Shown here piece by piece: positions 20,940 through 33,295 of a DNA stretch of 64,000 bases. The notes below the pieces were generated by a model. It saw only the letters and a list, made by a program, of their open reading frames with translations, made no database searches and had not been told where the DNA came from. The number at the start of each line of letters is the position of its first letter. Position 1 is the first letter of the stretch. Made by a program: the position numbers and the translations under genes. The DNA comes from Chrysopilus asiliformis (lineage: Eukaryota > Arthropoda > Insecta > Diptera > Rhagionidae): contig OZ035963.1 of assembly GCA_964034945.1 (NCBI GenBank), positions 45,085,332-45,149,331 of the forward strand, read 5' to 3'.

Positions 20940-22023
20940 TTTTTTTGCTAAAACTCATTTTATTTCTCGACATAGGCTCCTTTTAGGGCGATACAATTTG
21001 TCCAACGATTTTTAAATATTTTGATACCTTACGAATAGGAATAATACGATTTTTCGAAGCCTTCAAAATAGAACTTTGTTTGCCGTGAGTCTCTTCGTTC
21101 GACTCAAATCTCTTACCACCAAGACTTTTCTTCAAGTTTGGAAATAGATGATAGTCAAAGGGATTAAATCTGGAGAATATGGTGGATGAGGGCCAATTCG
21201 TAGTGCAATTGATGAAGTTTTCCCATTGCTACTTCGGGCTTTTGCTGCGGTGCGTTGAGTGCGTTGTGGCATTCAAATAAATGCGCACAGCATGGCCGAA
21301 TTATACAAGGTCTGCTGGTTATTTTTTGACAGCCACCATTTTGCTACGTCATCGGCAAGAAATTCTTTGTAATGTTGATTGTGCGTACGGAGTTGTTTAG
21401 CTAGATATTAGCTAGATTTGAGAATTAGGGAAAATTCCCATTGAGTCTTATAAGAATTTCTTGCCGATGACGTCAGAGCCAGAAGCAACTGAGCTGTCAA
21501 ACAGACCTTGTATAATTCGGCCATGTGCGCACAGTAAGACCTTTTTGGCCGAAAGACCTGCCTTGCCATTCTTCGGTTTCGATTCTCCTTGGTCTCCAGT
21601 GCATTGTGATGGATCCATGTTTTGTCCATGGTTACGAAACGGCGCTTCGGTTCTAAGGTTCTTCTTATCGCGATTAAAAAAAACACTCCCTTGAAGTTGT
21701 TATACAGTTGCGCTAATATTCATGTCTTCTCCACTCGTTCACATGAAATGCATACATCCTCAACAATCCATCGAACATTCACTCGTCGATCGTCAATAAC
21801 AATACCATGGATTTCATCGACCATTTCTGGTATGGTGACCTGTTTTGGAGGATCTGAACCCTCTTTTATCAAAAATTCTCGTACGACCGCGTTTAAATTC
21901 GTTCGTTGATATCGAAGGCGCAAAGTCCCTATAAACAGCGTTCAATTCGATGTTGATCTCATTATACTTTTTCTTTTTCAAAAACAAGTATCTTATCACT
22001 GTACGATATTTGATTTGATTCAT
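20940..22023 (-). pseudogene. mariner transposase, frameshifted and interrupted
   Basis: On the minus strand a mariner-family transposase can be read in pieces. The N-terminus from about 22023 (MNQIKYRTVIRYLFLKKK; then APSISTNEFKRGRTRIFD) resembles the first helix-turn-helix region. A second frame at about 21900-21720 reads PEMVDEIHGIVIDDRRVNVR then WIVEDVCISCERVEKT. A third, from about 21650, has FVTMDKTWIHHNALETKE, the first catalytic Asp block. After an insertion it continues MGKLHQLHYEL and PYSPDLIPFDYHLFPNLKK then LGGKRF, the last catalytic Asp block, ending near 20960. Frameshifts, missing segments and the insertion at 21291-21525 make it non-functional. I do not see intact terminal repeats. 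Confidence 0.85.
21291..21525. mobile_element. MULE-like fold-back inserted in the mariner gene, 9-bp duplication
   Basis: Exact 9-bp direct repeats TGCGCACAG flank it (21282-21290, 21526-21534). The inverted ends are 24 bp identical, starting CATGGCCGAATTATACAAGG. Further in, TTTGACAGC and GACGTCATCGGCAAGAAATT pair in the two arms. Nine-base duplications with fold-back arms are typical of Mutator-like elements. There is no coding capacity. Its position inside a transposase gene fixes its boundaries well. Confidence 0.85.
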
Positions 22024-22080
22024 TTTTGTAAAAATGTAAAAGTTGTTCGCTTTCAATGACTGCAAACACAAACTGAATGA

Positions 22081-22554
22081 CGCAGCTGGCTGAAAATTTG
22101 ACAGAATATTATTTAACCTTTTCCGGTCAAATGCAAAAACAAGTTAACTTTAGTTTTGATTAGCCTTTCCAAATATCCAATACGTTTCGCAGCTCTAATT
22201 TATGGGGAATGCAAGAAGAAAACTTCTATTTTATTCTATTTCCAATTAGAAAACTTTTGGCTTTTATGTCATGAAAATCTGACGACTGATTGCTGAGTAA
22301 TGGCCAAAAATCGGGTTTTCGGTCAAAAATTCAAATTTTTATTCAATAACACTGCGGGGTGTTTCCTGTTAGCTATGCTATTTTTTTCCCAACTGTCCCT
22401 GGATTTTTCCGACAGTGTAGGGTCTTAAATGCATCTTGAAAACAAAAAAACTGACTTATACATTATATCTTCCGATTTAAATGAAATAAACGAAGTATCA
22501 ACTTGTAAAAATAATCATAAATGTGAATAATAAATTAGCAATCAGCAAAAATTA
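22081..22554. other. No gene seen
   Basis: AT-rich flank between the mariner relic and the truncated DINE-1-like copy. No features are supported. Confidence 0.35.
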
Positions 22555-22864
22555 AATGGTCCATTTTTGCCCATTAACGAACTTAGCCTCGCATTTTACG
22601 AAAAACGGATCTGCGCAAAATTTCAAGCCTCTAGCTCAATCCGTGCGCCCGCAATCCGCGCCACAGACGGACAGACGGACAGACAGACAGACAGACGGAC
22701 AGACAGACAGACGGACAGACAGACGGACGGACATGCAAAAATTAAATATTTTTATCATTCTAAACACACTGGTGTAATTCATTTTTGTGTGTGATGACGG
22801 GATCTTGGCGTTACAAACGGTAAGGCAAAGTTAATATACCCTTTGGTTTCACCATACGGGTATA
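22555..22864 (-). mobile_element. DINE-1/Helentron-like element, copy 4, hairpin half missing
   Basis: Reverse orientation. It keeps TTTCACCATACGGGTATA at the right and an expanded GACA/GACG microsatellite (about 22667-22733). It stops at AATGGTCCATTTTTGCCC, so the 3' part with the subterminal repeat and hairpin is absent. The terminal break lies where the G-tract palindrome would begin. Confidence 0.85.
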
Positions 22865-23754
22865 AAAAGATTTTCCGACTTGAAATTAAAGTTTTTTAAT
22901 TTCTGCTTTAGTTGACGGGAAGGGCTATTAGTTACCCAAATGTGTTAATTTCTGTTACTTTTTTACGAATTATATTTTACCAAGTACCCAATATTTCCCA
23001 ACAAATTAAATGTTGAAAACTTTCCTTGTACAATAACGTAACTGAAAATGACTGAAAATTTGTATGGCGATATTAAAGTTAGTAAAAGGTTTTTTTAAAT
23101 CAGCCCATATTTCAAATTTCTATTACGTGCTGTGCGTGCTAACCAGTGGCGTACACAGGGAGCAAAATTCCCTCCTCTCACCCCTTCGACAGAAAAAGAG
23201 CATGTATGACCAGGCGAGTAAATAAGCAGTTGCAATAAGTGCAGTTTCTTAGGACGAATGCCCAAAAAATTTATTCGAAATTACACTTAATAATACCCAA
23301 ATCAGATTTTACATTTCTAGAAGACTTACTGCCCAACGAGCAATATCGTTACAAATGAAATATATTAGCTGCTTTTTTATTAAGCGTGTTTTTTAAATGT
23401 TATGGAGCTATCCAGGGAAACTTTTTCTAAAAAAAAACCCGCCTTTTGTTGGTTAAGTGTTTAGGTTTTTCATTGACACTAAATTTAGAAGGTGGGTGGT
23501 ATTCTTTGTAGCACGTGAAAAAGAGCGAGATGTTCTTTGGGAGCATTATGACGATGCACCTTTTATTGGGCGTGATCCTTTACTATGGTGTTTTTTGTAG
23601 TAACTAGTTCAAATATTTATAAAAACGTTTAATACAAAGTTAATTACATCGTTATTTAGGGATTTGCACCAAATGACAAACCAATTCTTAACATAAGAAT
23701 GTTTTCTAAAACGACAAATTTTGGATGAAACTGCCCCACCATGGGGTAGTTTCA
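22865..23754. other. No gene seen
   Basis: AT-rich and apparently single-copy. No ORF above 60 codons and no repeat ends. Confidence 0.35.
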
Positions 23755-23756
23755 TA

Positions 23757-24076
23757 CACTGAGAAAAAAGACTGGCGCCAAATGATATGAAACGGAACGA
23801 TTTTACTATTTTAATTATAAAACGGCGTGTTTGCCAGAAATTGTAAAATTTACAACTCGAGTGGTAAAAATATATGTAGTAAATATTATGTTAAATATGA
23901 GAAATATGATTTTATCCTTCCACATGATAATTTTGTATTTGAAAATCATGTTATTATATATAAACTTACAATTTTATATTGGAAATACCACAATTGAACA
24001 ATTGGCACGAACAATTTACATTTCCAGAATTTACAATGCGAAATGCAAATATTACGTTGGATTTTTTCTCTGAGTG
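23757..24076. mobile_element. TA-flanked motif-rich element, family D
   Basis: TA flanks (23755-23756, 24077-24078). The ends CACTGAGAAAAAAGAC and the inverse of CACTCAGAGAAAAAATCC are inverted repeats. The interior repeats ACAATTTA / TAAATATG / ATTTACAA-type words in both directions. 320 bp, non-coding. Confidence 0.7.
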
Positions 24077-24443
24077 TACCTAGTCCGTCCCTCATATAAA
24101 TATAACAAATACTTTAGAAATCAGGTAACTAAAAAAACAAACTGTTTTTTTGTCCTGAACAGTTTTCTTTAATCTGTCTGGCCATTATCGGTCTAGGCAC
24201 ACATCATTTCTAGGCATACACCATATCTAGCAATATAAGGGTTGCGGTTTCATTAAATGATCTTTTAAGGATTCGATATTTCGATGGAATTTAAGCAGGC
24301 TTTCTCCTCTAAAATTCTTTACACTCGACAGTCCAAAAGGTTGAACTCGGTACTTTTTGAGGGCCAATCTTCAGAAGTGATAAATTCAGATAAATTTTTT
24401 TGAGAAGCGATAAATTTGTGCAAACGGCCATAAACTACGCTCT

Positions 24444-25310
24444 GTTAGGCACTTCGCACACCAAATGCGAATTCGCACCGCGTAACGAAAAAATTCAAAC
24501 TTAACAAGCGATCCTACACGGAAAAAATCCGCATAGTAATCGTTCCTATAAAATATAGGAAAGCGATTATAGGAGTCATTGCACCATTTTGTAGCAAAGG
24601 CTTCCATAAATATTGGAACTAGTCCTAGTTTTCGTGGAATCATTACTATGTAAATAGGGTTGAGAGAACAATGGACACATTCCAACAAAAGTAGCACCCG
24701 ATTTTTCGCCATTACTCAGCTGGAGACATTCCTATACTGCTATATTATGAAATGGAATCGTTTCCACTGTTTTTAGAAGTGACTTCAATATTATGTAGGA
24801 CCCAGTCCTACAAAAAAAATGGAATGAATCCTAAGTGTTGGTGGATTCGTTCCTATGCAAATAGAATTCAGCGAATATGATAATTCAAGCCGATTTTTTT
24901 CTTCGATTATAATTCACACGTCGTTTGCAAACTCGGAATGGTTACACCAAAGAAAAGAATACGACCACTTTTTTGTTGGAATGTGTCCTAAAAAATTTGG
25001 GAGCTGTTACAACTTTTTTATAGGAATGACTCCTATATTTGGCCATTATGCCGTTTTTTCCCATATATGGGGGACTGGAGCATGTGATTTTGGTGGAACG
25101 GTTCCTATATGTTTTTCCGTGTATATCGTATATCGTATATCATCTGCAAGAGCTCTAATTTTGTATTACATAGAAATCAATTTCTCCGCATTGTTAATAC
25201 AAAATTAGAGCTCATGTAGATGACATACGATATAAGATCGCTTGGTAAGTTTGAACTTTTTCTCTAAGTGGTGCGAATACGCATAGTGCTTTACGCTGTG
25301 AAGACTAACC
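24444..25310. mobile_element. Fold-back element split by family E
   Basis: The left arm (24444-24514), with GCGAATTCGCACC and ATTCAAACTTAACAAGCGATC, is matched in reverse by the right arm (about 25240-25310), with GATCGCTTGGTAAGTTTGAA and GGTGCGAATACGC. Inside, 25130-25236 forms a second stem: GAGCTCTAATTTTGTATTA against TAATACAAAATTAGAGCTC, with ATATCGTATATCATCT against AGATGACATACGATAT. The element at 24517-25121 inserted in the left arm. Confidence 0.7.
24517..25121. mobile_element. TA-flanked motif-rich element, family E
   Basis: TA flanks (24515-24516, 25122-25123). The ends CACGGAAAAAATCCGC and the inverse of CACGGAAAAACATATAGG are inverted repeats. The interior repeats TCCTATA / ATAGGA / GGAACGATTCC-type words on both strands. 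The opposite arm of the surrounding fold-back gives the uninterrupted sequence, supporting a TA duplication. ORFs at 24386-24712 and 24855-25208 are not genes. Confidence 0.75.
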
Positions 25311-25558
25311 CAAAAATTAAGACGGCCTATGCTCTCCGCGTTTTACATATGAAAAAGTTTTTCAAAATCGTTTTTTAAGGGAAAAGTTAATTTTTGTGTG
25401 AAATTACTAACGTTAAAACCAGTATAGCAAATATTTCCTCACTCTGCTCAACGATTAAATTCAACCAAAATTTTGTATATTAATCTGCCCCACTGCATTA
25501 TATAATAGTCATATAATGCACCAGGAGCGCGTTCGGCTATGCAAAATAGTCAACTTTA

Positions 25559-25993
25559 AGTAGGCTACACATCTATCAGTTTTCGATCAGTCGCGACTGA
25601 TTACGGCACTTGTCAGTTTTCCATAAGCTTTTTTACATCTAGTTATGCGTTCACATCTATCAATTGCAACTGACAGTTTTTTGTGAAAATTTTCCATTCA
25701 TTTTGATTGTAGAGTTCAAAAAATACCGGTGGACAATAAAGAGAGAGCGTGTGCATGCAATATTATTGCATTAAATTCAAAAAATAATTCTAATGCGATA
25801 CGACTGAAGCGACTGATGCGAACGTTTACACCGATCAGTTGGGTATCAGGTTTGTTAGAAAAACTGATCTGCCCACGAATTTTTTCGTGGTTGCCCATCA
25901 GTCGTCTGATTTTACGTTCACACCAATCACACCAATCAGTTTCCCATCAGTTTCCCAAAAACTGATGGAAAACTGATAGATGTGTAGCCTACT
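25559..25993. mobile_element. PIF/Harbinger-like MITE, TTA duplication
   Basis: TTA flanks (25556-25558, 25994-25996). The ends AGTAGGCTACACATCTATCA are inverted at the right, extending through CAGTTTTC. The interior carries about ten ATCAGTTT / GACTGATC words in both orientations. 435 bp, non-coding. Confidence 0.85.
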
Positions 25994-25996
25994 TTA

Positions 25997-27766
25997 GTTG
26001 ACTAAATACGATTTGAGGCTTTCAACGGTTGGACATGTTTTTAAATTTTTAGTTTAACCGCGTAAAATGTTTTTAAAATAAATAAAATAACACAATATTT
26101 ATTTACCGTTCACAAGACATTTCGTTTCTGAAGCAGTAAGTTTCCAATTTATTTGCCGTTTAACTACATTATTTTCATTGATTGGACATTCTCGGGACAT
26201 GGCATAAAAGCCCATAACCAATATCAGCTAATATAAATGCTTATCAGTTTTTTTGTCCCTAAAACCAAGGGTATTGTGTAAAAAACTCTACTGAAGAGGT
26301 TTAAAAGATGACGATTCCTTTTTGGCTGATTTTTTTAAAGCTGTATTTCATACGGACGATTTTGTTTTTGAATTCTTGCAATTAGACACCGACTAAAAAG
26401 AAGTGGGTCCTTGTAGGCTAATTGGTGTGAAATATTTTGTGACTCAAAAAACTATTGAGAGAACAGTGTTTTATAGCATCACACTTGCTAGCAAAAAAAA
26501 TGCTACTGATTTTCGGGTTTGTCCTTAAAATGTCTTCCCATTTAAAAAAAAAAATGGTTGTCATTGCGAACAGAATAATGGAAAAATATTTTTAATTTTT
26601 TTAAGTAATTGAACTTTTTGGTTTAGAAGCTTTTTTGAAAAAAATCTGCATTGAGTCAACAATTTGCTTTGCATTGTCAATTAATTGCGGCGCATTTTCA
26701 TTTTACAGGCGCGTAATAATGGCGGACTTATAATCGAAATCATCACTTTGTAGAAAGATCTCTCGTCTATAGTGTTCTACAGAAGAATATTTATTACTTG
26801 GCAGCAAGTAGCTCTCGCTCCCACTCATTTGCAAAAAAAATTAGCATGAAACCATGGTATAGCGATTTCGCGAAAATGCCGCTCCGCACACAGAGCTCCA
26901 AATACAAACACTTTCCCAACGGTTTCCGGCCTCTCCCCAACACAAGTGCGTTCGCTAATTCTTCCTAAGCTCACAACTACAAGTAAAGCGTATTTGGAAC
27001 TGTGGGCGACCATTCAAACGGCCTTCGCCACTCAAAACTCCCGCTCACCTACTCGCGCAGACCTCACGGGAATGTGTGCAAAAACAGCGCACACAAAGCT
27101 TTCTTACCAACACGAGGCAGATTTGCGCAATCATCACGGTCCAATTCGTTGTGTATTCCTCGGGGTGCGGAGCACTTTGTGATGGGGATTCTCTTGTCAA
27201 GTTAAATTGCGAGTCCGGAAATACTTTGATTAGTTCGCTGTGTGCGAAAATAAGAATCTACAGCGACGGGGAAGAAATTTATATTTGCCAAAGCTCTTGC
27301 GATCATCATAAGATGTCTGCCATCATGTCTTGCCCAATTAGATCGCGACAAGCTGTTTTTGCGGTAAACTTGATTGCGCCAATCCAATGATTATTCGTAT
27401 GTTGATTAAATTGTCATTGTAGTTGAATTTATTGATTGATGAATCAAAGTTGAAAGCGGTTTTGATTTTGAAATGTCGGCAAAAAGATATACTTTAATCT
27501 TTATTTTTCATATAAGTGAATGTTTTATAAACAAATCCAATCTTTAAAAAAGTAAGAAAAAAAAGAAGCATCGAACCACGCTTTAAACGTTCTCCAAAAA
27601 CCGTTTTCAAAAGACACAATACATTTTCAAAATGTATGACTGGTTTTTGATTTTACATCAGTTCGTACAAGAGTTCTAATGTCGTTTACGCGACAAAAAA
27701 ATAAAAAGTACAGACAACCAAAAATTAGGCAAAAATACAATTAATTCAATGACTATGACAAAATAG
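25997..27766. other. No supported gene; GC-richer island at about 26.87-27.39 kb
   Basis: 26870-27390 is distinctly less AT-rich than its surroundings and is open in several frames on both strands, but none shows a domain. It could be an old transposon body, a promoter region or a single-copy conserved segment. The rest is AT-rich with no features. Confidence 0.3.
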
Positions 27767-28119
27767 AGCTAGAGACTTGAAATTTTATGCAGATTCATTT
27801 TTCGTAAAATGCAAGGCTAAGTTTGTTAATGGGCAAAAATGGACCAATAGGACGAAAACGTGTACGAACGAAAACGTGTACGAACGAAAACGTTTTTTGC
27901 GAATATCCAAAAACGGTGCACCTTATCAAAAAAGTGCAAGAACAAAACTTATTTAGGATATGATTCTACATAAAACTCCCACACATCGAAATCCGATTGG
28001 AATAAATTTAAAAAATCTTTTTGAAAAGTTTGACTTCAAAGTTAAACTTCGAACAATGCCATATCACCATCCGGGTTTCAATAATTGCCAGATTGGCAAT
28101 TATAGCTTTTGTAATGTTT
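27767..28119 (+). mobile_element. DINE-1/Helentron-like element, copy 5, 5' truncated
   Basis: Begins at GAGCTAGAGACTTGAAATTT, lacking the 5' end and microsatellite, and runs to the GCCAGATTGGC hairpin and GCTTTTGTAATGTTT. A 16-bp unit (GTGTACGAACGAAAAC) is tandemly repeated near 27860-27895 where the G-tract normally lies. Confidence 0.85.
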
Positions 28120-30455
28120 ATATCTATATGATGTGACTCTCAGCGAAAAATAATACAAGTTGGATCAGTTTTTGTTTAAAAACCCTCGCCCAGATTCAGA
28201 TTTCTAAAAAATCTGATTGCTGGAAAAAGAAACACAAAACAGGATCTAATATTTATAAATAATACGATTAATATTTATATACCAAGAAACCGCTGTTCAG
28301 TATATTGGAAGGAAAAATTACTAACGAAATTTGTGATTACATTTCGATATTATTTGCGTCGAAATTAGTTGTAAGTTACTTTGAAAATTGTGCGATACAA
28401 CCCTTTATCGAAAAACAGTGCAAGAAGTAACGTATAATCAGAAATAGAGACACACGTAGAGACCAAAAGACTTTTCTTCGTTGATAATAAGATTTTTCAG
28501 TTTACAAAATGATTGTTTTTTAAAGATTTTTCCGTGACACTTTCATTTTCATACTACTAAAATCAAATCTTAAATTGCATGAAAAATCACTTTCACCTTT
28601 TGTCACTAATTTTACGTTTTAACAACAAAAACCAGGATATTTTTGGCAATATTTTTTGAATAACTACAATATTTGCTTTTGGGGGGTAAAATTTTACTGT
28701 ACGATTTCACTACTAATAAAAAACTTTGCCAATTTGATGTAAACATTTCACTTTTATATAGTCAATTTTTTCATAATTTTTGAATTTAAATTAGATCGTT
28801 CTATACTTTTATGCGAAAAAATTCTTAAAAATTGAACAACTTTGTATAATTTTACGGAAATCTCAAAAAAGGGATTTTGTGTTCAATTTTATAAAGCTAT
28901 TTGATTTTTAAGGTCCTGAAATATGCTTAAAGTTACAAGTTTGTCGTCAATTCTTTCAAAACTTTCCCCATGTTTTCTAATGATAAAAATATTTCGGCGA
29001 CTGTCACATATTTTTGAACACTAGTTAGTATAAATGCTTCGTCCCTAAAAAGTGGCTGTATTTCAGATCCCTCTTTAATGTCACTAAACTATAGCCCTTC
29101 CTCCCTCTACTGTCTTTCTAATGCAGCTGTGCGTTTGTTTTCCTGCAATAGTTTTCCTATATGATTCTGAATGCGTTTCCATTTTTTTCATTTTTCTTGA
29201 GGTTATCAAAACGGGCTATTTACCAATGTACGCATAAGTATTGGTATTCGTTTCCGGGAAGAAGGGACAAATTCGGTTCCCTCATTTACTTTCAAATTCT
29301 GAGAAGAGTCGATATTTTTGGCCTGGCTTCAAATGCTATTTTGTGCGTAAGCCCTTCTGACACAGGAAAGAATCATTCTCATATCTAATACAGCTAGACA
29401 AAAAACTTCCATTTAGCGTCCTTTTTGCCTATTTTCATAATGTGAAATAGCAAAGTGACCCTAAGCAGTATTTCTTTGCTGTAGGTGAGATACGAGAAAT
29501 TTGAAAAAAATGTCTGGGGTAATGGAACCCAGGCAACAATTGGAGTTTTTGCTAAGTATAAAAAAGAACGCTGTTAGTCTGGAACTCAGGTTTCCGTGCG
29601 GTATGGCGGGATGTTTGAACATTTTCAGGTTTAATTTTTTTATGCCTAATACAGGATTATTCTATACATGAGAGCAAAGCCGTTGAATTCCCTTCGGAAT
29701 TGAATAGTGGAACATTTGTTTCATACCTTTTTGGTGCGGGATGGAAAAGGGATTGAACATTTGCTTATGCTTTTTTTTTGAGTATAGTATTCAAAATCAA
29801 ATCTAACGATCATTTATAAAGCGTACAATTTTTATTTTCACATGCAATAAGAGGAAATTAATTATTTCGATGAATATAAAGGGCGATGTTATAGAATTAA
29901 ATTATGGATGCGGATTCCCAGACGCACAAAAATGAAAATAAAATAAAAAACACAAATCTGTGGTCTGTGAACGATATTCAAACTTATAGCATCATCAAGG
30001 ATATAGATAAGCATCTTTGCTTAAAATTTGCTAACGGGAAATTGATCATAATTGTCTCTTATTCTAAATTTTTTATCAGTTTGAGTACCATAGGAGCATT
30101 AAAATTTAATGAGGGATGAATCATTAAAAAAATTTTGTTCTTAATGATTTTGTTTAGCAAGAAAATTGATAGATTTTAAATTACATTAAATTCAAATTTT
30201 ATTTAGATTTTAAATTTTAAATTAGAAACTGCTAGTACGATTAAGAAATTACTGCTTACGGATCTACGAGACTACATAATACACTAAAAACCTTAATAAG
30301 TGTTTACAATTTTTTTTAATTTAATCCAAATATGTCTATACGATCTGGGGGGTTGATATTAAACAAATTTTTGCTACGAAACAGAACAACTAGCGCCGCT
30401 CTTTGTGCACTTCTAGGGAGAAGCAAATCAATACGGCGCAAAAATAATTATGTAA
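28120..30455. other. No gene seen
   Basis: 2.3 kb of AT-rich sequence without recognisable coding segments or repeat ends. ORFs at 29161-29388 and 29904-30119 have no domains. Confidence 0.35.
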
Positions 30456-30457
30456 TA

Positions 30458-30630
30458 CAGTAGAATCCCGATAATTCATATTTCAAGGGACCAGCAAATT
30501 CATACGAATTAGCGGGATATACGAATTATCGGGGTACGAATTATCGGGATTTTTTTCAAGGGACCAGCAACTTCATACGAATTAGCGGGATATACGAATT
30601 ATCGGGGTACGAATTATCGGAATTCTACTG
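30458..30630. mobile_element. pogo-like MITE, copy 2
   Basis: TA-flanked. It has the same family and length as 17728-17901 but in reverse (CAGTAGAATCCCGATAATTC ends; internal GCGGGATATACGAATTATCG). A few substitutions separate the copies. Confidence 0.8.
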
Positions 30631-30632
30631 TA

Positions 30633-31916
30633 TTTCAAAACCCAATTTAAGACTGTTTCATTTAAACCTATTTCACGAAATTGATTTGAAAAAAACCTGT
30701 TTTGGGGAAAATGCCTTTATTTCAAAATTGGTTTGAGCTATTTTTTGTTAAATTTTTTGTGGCTTAATATTTTGTAAAATTTTGAAAAAGTTTTTTCAAA
30801 AATATTAAGGGCAATACAAGAACTTTCACCGAGCAGTTTCTTCGTTATTTCATTTCGTATCATAGGGTAGACTAGACTATAGTGGCCACTTTTTTTTGTC
30901 AAAATCGCTCTAAAAAATTTGTTGCAATATATTTTGATTTCGAAATTTCTATAAATTAACATTAGTTGCGTTTTTTTAATGTTCTAGAACAGAGAACATT
31001 AAAAAAACGATCCAGAGTAAGAGGGAAATTTCATCAAGTTCAATCGGAAATAACTTCACGTTTGTTACATCAGTAGGCCGTTACTGTTGTATTTTTTCAA
31101 ATTATGACATGAAAATAATTAATTTAAATCCGAAACTTTAAAAAGTGCGAAGTTAATTCGTTTTGTTTTACGTTGCGTTTATCGAAATTGTCATTCGAGA
31201 TACATAAATTTAAAAAAAAACACAGCTTTGATTATTTTGGTTTTATTTTGTACTGACAAAAATGAATGTACATATAAATAAGCCTGTCACAGAATGGATA
31301 AACCGCTGGCGCTGCGACCGTTCTTGACTTGTTGTCCTTTGCAGATTTATACACGCAAAAAAGTTTTCGAGCGCCCCAACAGTAGTTCTTGCTAAAATAT
31401 TTAAAGATGTCAAATCTTCGAACATATTCTGGAAGGCAAATTTCTTTCTTCTTGAATTTTCAAATTCTTCTTTCCGGGCGGCGAGAGTAGCAATCCAGCA
31501 GTGCTCTAGTCTCATTATGCTGCCATATGCGGCGTACACTTTAAATCAAAATCTTATAAAAAAGTATTTTTAATTTTATATTTTACTCACGATTCGCTAT
31601 CTCCCATGTTTAAATTCCAACAGAAATTCTTCAATTAAAAATCAAATGTCAGAATTATTACGTTGAAGTTAGCAGCATTTCATTATCGTATAAAATTTCC
31701 CTTTGTTCCAAACGCTGTTCGAGCTGAAAAGCTGGTGCAGGATTTTGTATGGAAAGCTTGTTCTGATCGGGTTCAGAACATTAAAAAAACACAACTATTA
31801 ATTAATTGTTCGAAATATGACGTTCTTATATGACTTCTCCAAACTAACCAAAGTGCCCAGTCGTGGGTCACGTCCCCGACCCATGGCCACAAGTTCCCCA
31901 CATTGACCATATTGAA
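30633..31916. other. No gene; short hairpin near 30970-31010
   Basis: CGTTTTTTTAATGTTCT ... AGAGAACATTAAAAAAACG forms a 17-bp stem. A related GTTCAGAACATTAAAAAAAC occurs at about 31770-31790. ORFs at 30738-30962, 31243-31539 have no recognisable domains. Confidence 0.35.
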
Positions 31917-32505
31917 GAAACATAGCAAAAGCTATAATTGCCAATCTGGCAATCATTGGAGACCCGTATGGTGATATTCGTATCAAAATTCGAACAGTTG
32001 TACCAAAATTCCACATTGAAGTCAAACTTTCCAATAAGATTTTTTAAAATTTATTCCAATCGGATTTTGATGTATGGGAGTTTTATGTAGAATCATATCC
32101 TAAATAACTTTTGTTCTTGGACTTTTTTGATAAGATGCACCGTTTTTGATATATTCGCAAAAAACGTTTTCTTTCGTATGGGGGGTACCCCCCCCCCCCC
32201 CCCCCCTAATGGTCCATTTTTGCCCATTAACGAACTTAGCCTCACATTTTACGAAAAACGAATCTGTGCAAAATTTCAAGTCTCTAGCTCAATCCGTGCG
32301 CCCGCAATCCGCGCCACAGACAGACAGACGGACAGACAGACAGACAGACAGACGGACAAACAGACGGACGGACATGCAGAAATTAATTATTTTTATCATT
32401 CTAAACACACTGGTGTAATTCATTTTTGTGTGTGATGACGGGATCTTGGCGTTACAAACGGTAAGGCAAAGTTAATATACCCTTTGGTTTCACCATATGG
32501 GTATA
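31917..32505 (-). mobile_element. DINE-1/Helentron-like element, copy 6
   Basis: Full-length reverse copy with both ends. The C-tract is expanded (GGGGGGTACCCCCC... running to about 20 C near 32180-32206). The microsatellite is at about 32320-32372. Confidence 0.9.
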
Positions 32506-32639
32506 AAAACTAGTATTACCAAGGATTAATTGCCAAATACTCTATATGAGAACAGATAAATTTTTGAACCAGATTTTTATGTACGGATGAGTTAAGTTAA
32601 ATTCTAAGCTAAACACTTTTTAGGTTCATAAATTTTTCA

Positions 32640-32870
32640 ATACGGCTCGAAATTCGCAAAAAAACTGTTTCGTTTGTACGGTGGAGGGAGAAAAGTAATG
32701 GTCCGATAAAGCTCAATCCTTTCGAAAGTTATGGTGTTCACGGACAGGCGAAAGGACAAAATATTTTGTCATCCCTAACACCCTGGTGTAGTTCATTTTC
32801 GTGTCCGATGACTGGTTCTATGCTTTACAAACGGTATATTAAATCTAACATACTCCTACAAGATATATTA
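32640..32870 (-). mobile_element. Divergent DINE-1-like lineage (B), copy 3, partial
   Basis: Reverse orientation. GTCATCCCTAACACCCTGGT, GTAGTTCATTTTCGTGTCC and TTTACAAACGGTATATTAAA match the 5' half of the copy at 17190-17660. It has lost most of the microsatellite. Confidence 0.6.
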
Positions 32871-32872
32871 TA

Positions 32873-33144
32873 TATCGTCGGTGATAGTGCAATACCGCGT
32901 ATGAGCAGTTTGTAAATATCGCGTTATCTACAAAAGTAGCAATTTTGAGATTTCGGGCCTAAATGTTCGAAGTGATGAATTGCTTACTTTAGGAGTAATG
33001 AGGTCCCAAAAAATCTTAGACGAGAAAATCTCTTTAAAGGGTTAGAAATATCAAACTTTTTCTTCCCCCTGTAAAATATTCAAAATGTAGATACGCGGTA
33101 TTTACAAAGTGCTCATACGCGGTATTGCACTATCACCGACGATA
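32873..33144. mobile_element. MITE with about 52-bp inverted ends
   Basis: TATCGTCGGTGATAGTGCAA continues into TACCGCGTATGAGCA, then TTTGTAAATAYCGCGT. This end is repeated inverted on the right, with about two mismatches over 52 bp. It is 272 bp and non-coding. The flanks are TATA-rich so the duplication is ambiguous. Confidence 0.8.
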
Positions 33145-33295
33145 TGATATATCAAAGCTATTAAAGGATTCTTCTGTCACATTAGGAACCTAAAAATATA
33201 TTTCAGTCTTTGTACTTCTTGATATTACGTTCTATATTTATTGGAAAATGTAGATGAAAAAGTACTTCTTTAAGTGAAAATTTAAATATTTTTAC

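Noticed and set aside
24386..25208. ORFs at 24386-24712 (-) and 24855-25208 (+)
   Set aside because: Both lie inside the TCCTATA-repeat element E and have no domains.
26825..27390. Cluster of ORFs in a GC-richer island as a possible gene
   Set aside because: Open in several frames on both strands simply because it has fewer stops; no frame shows a domain or splice structure.
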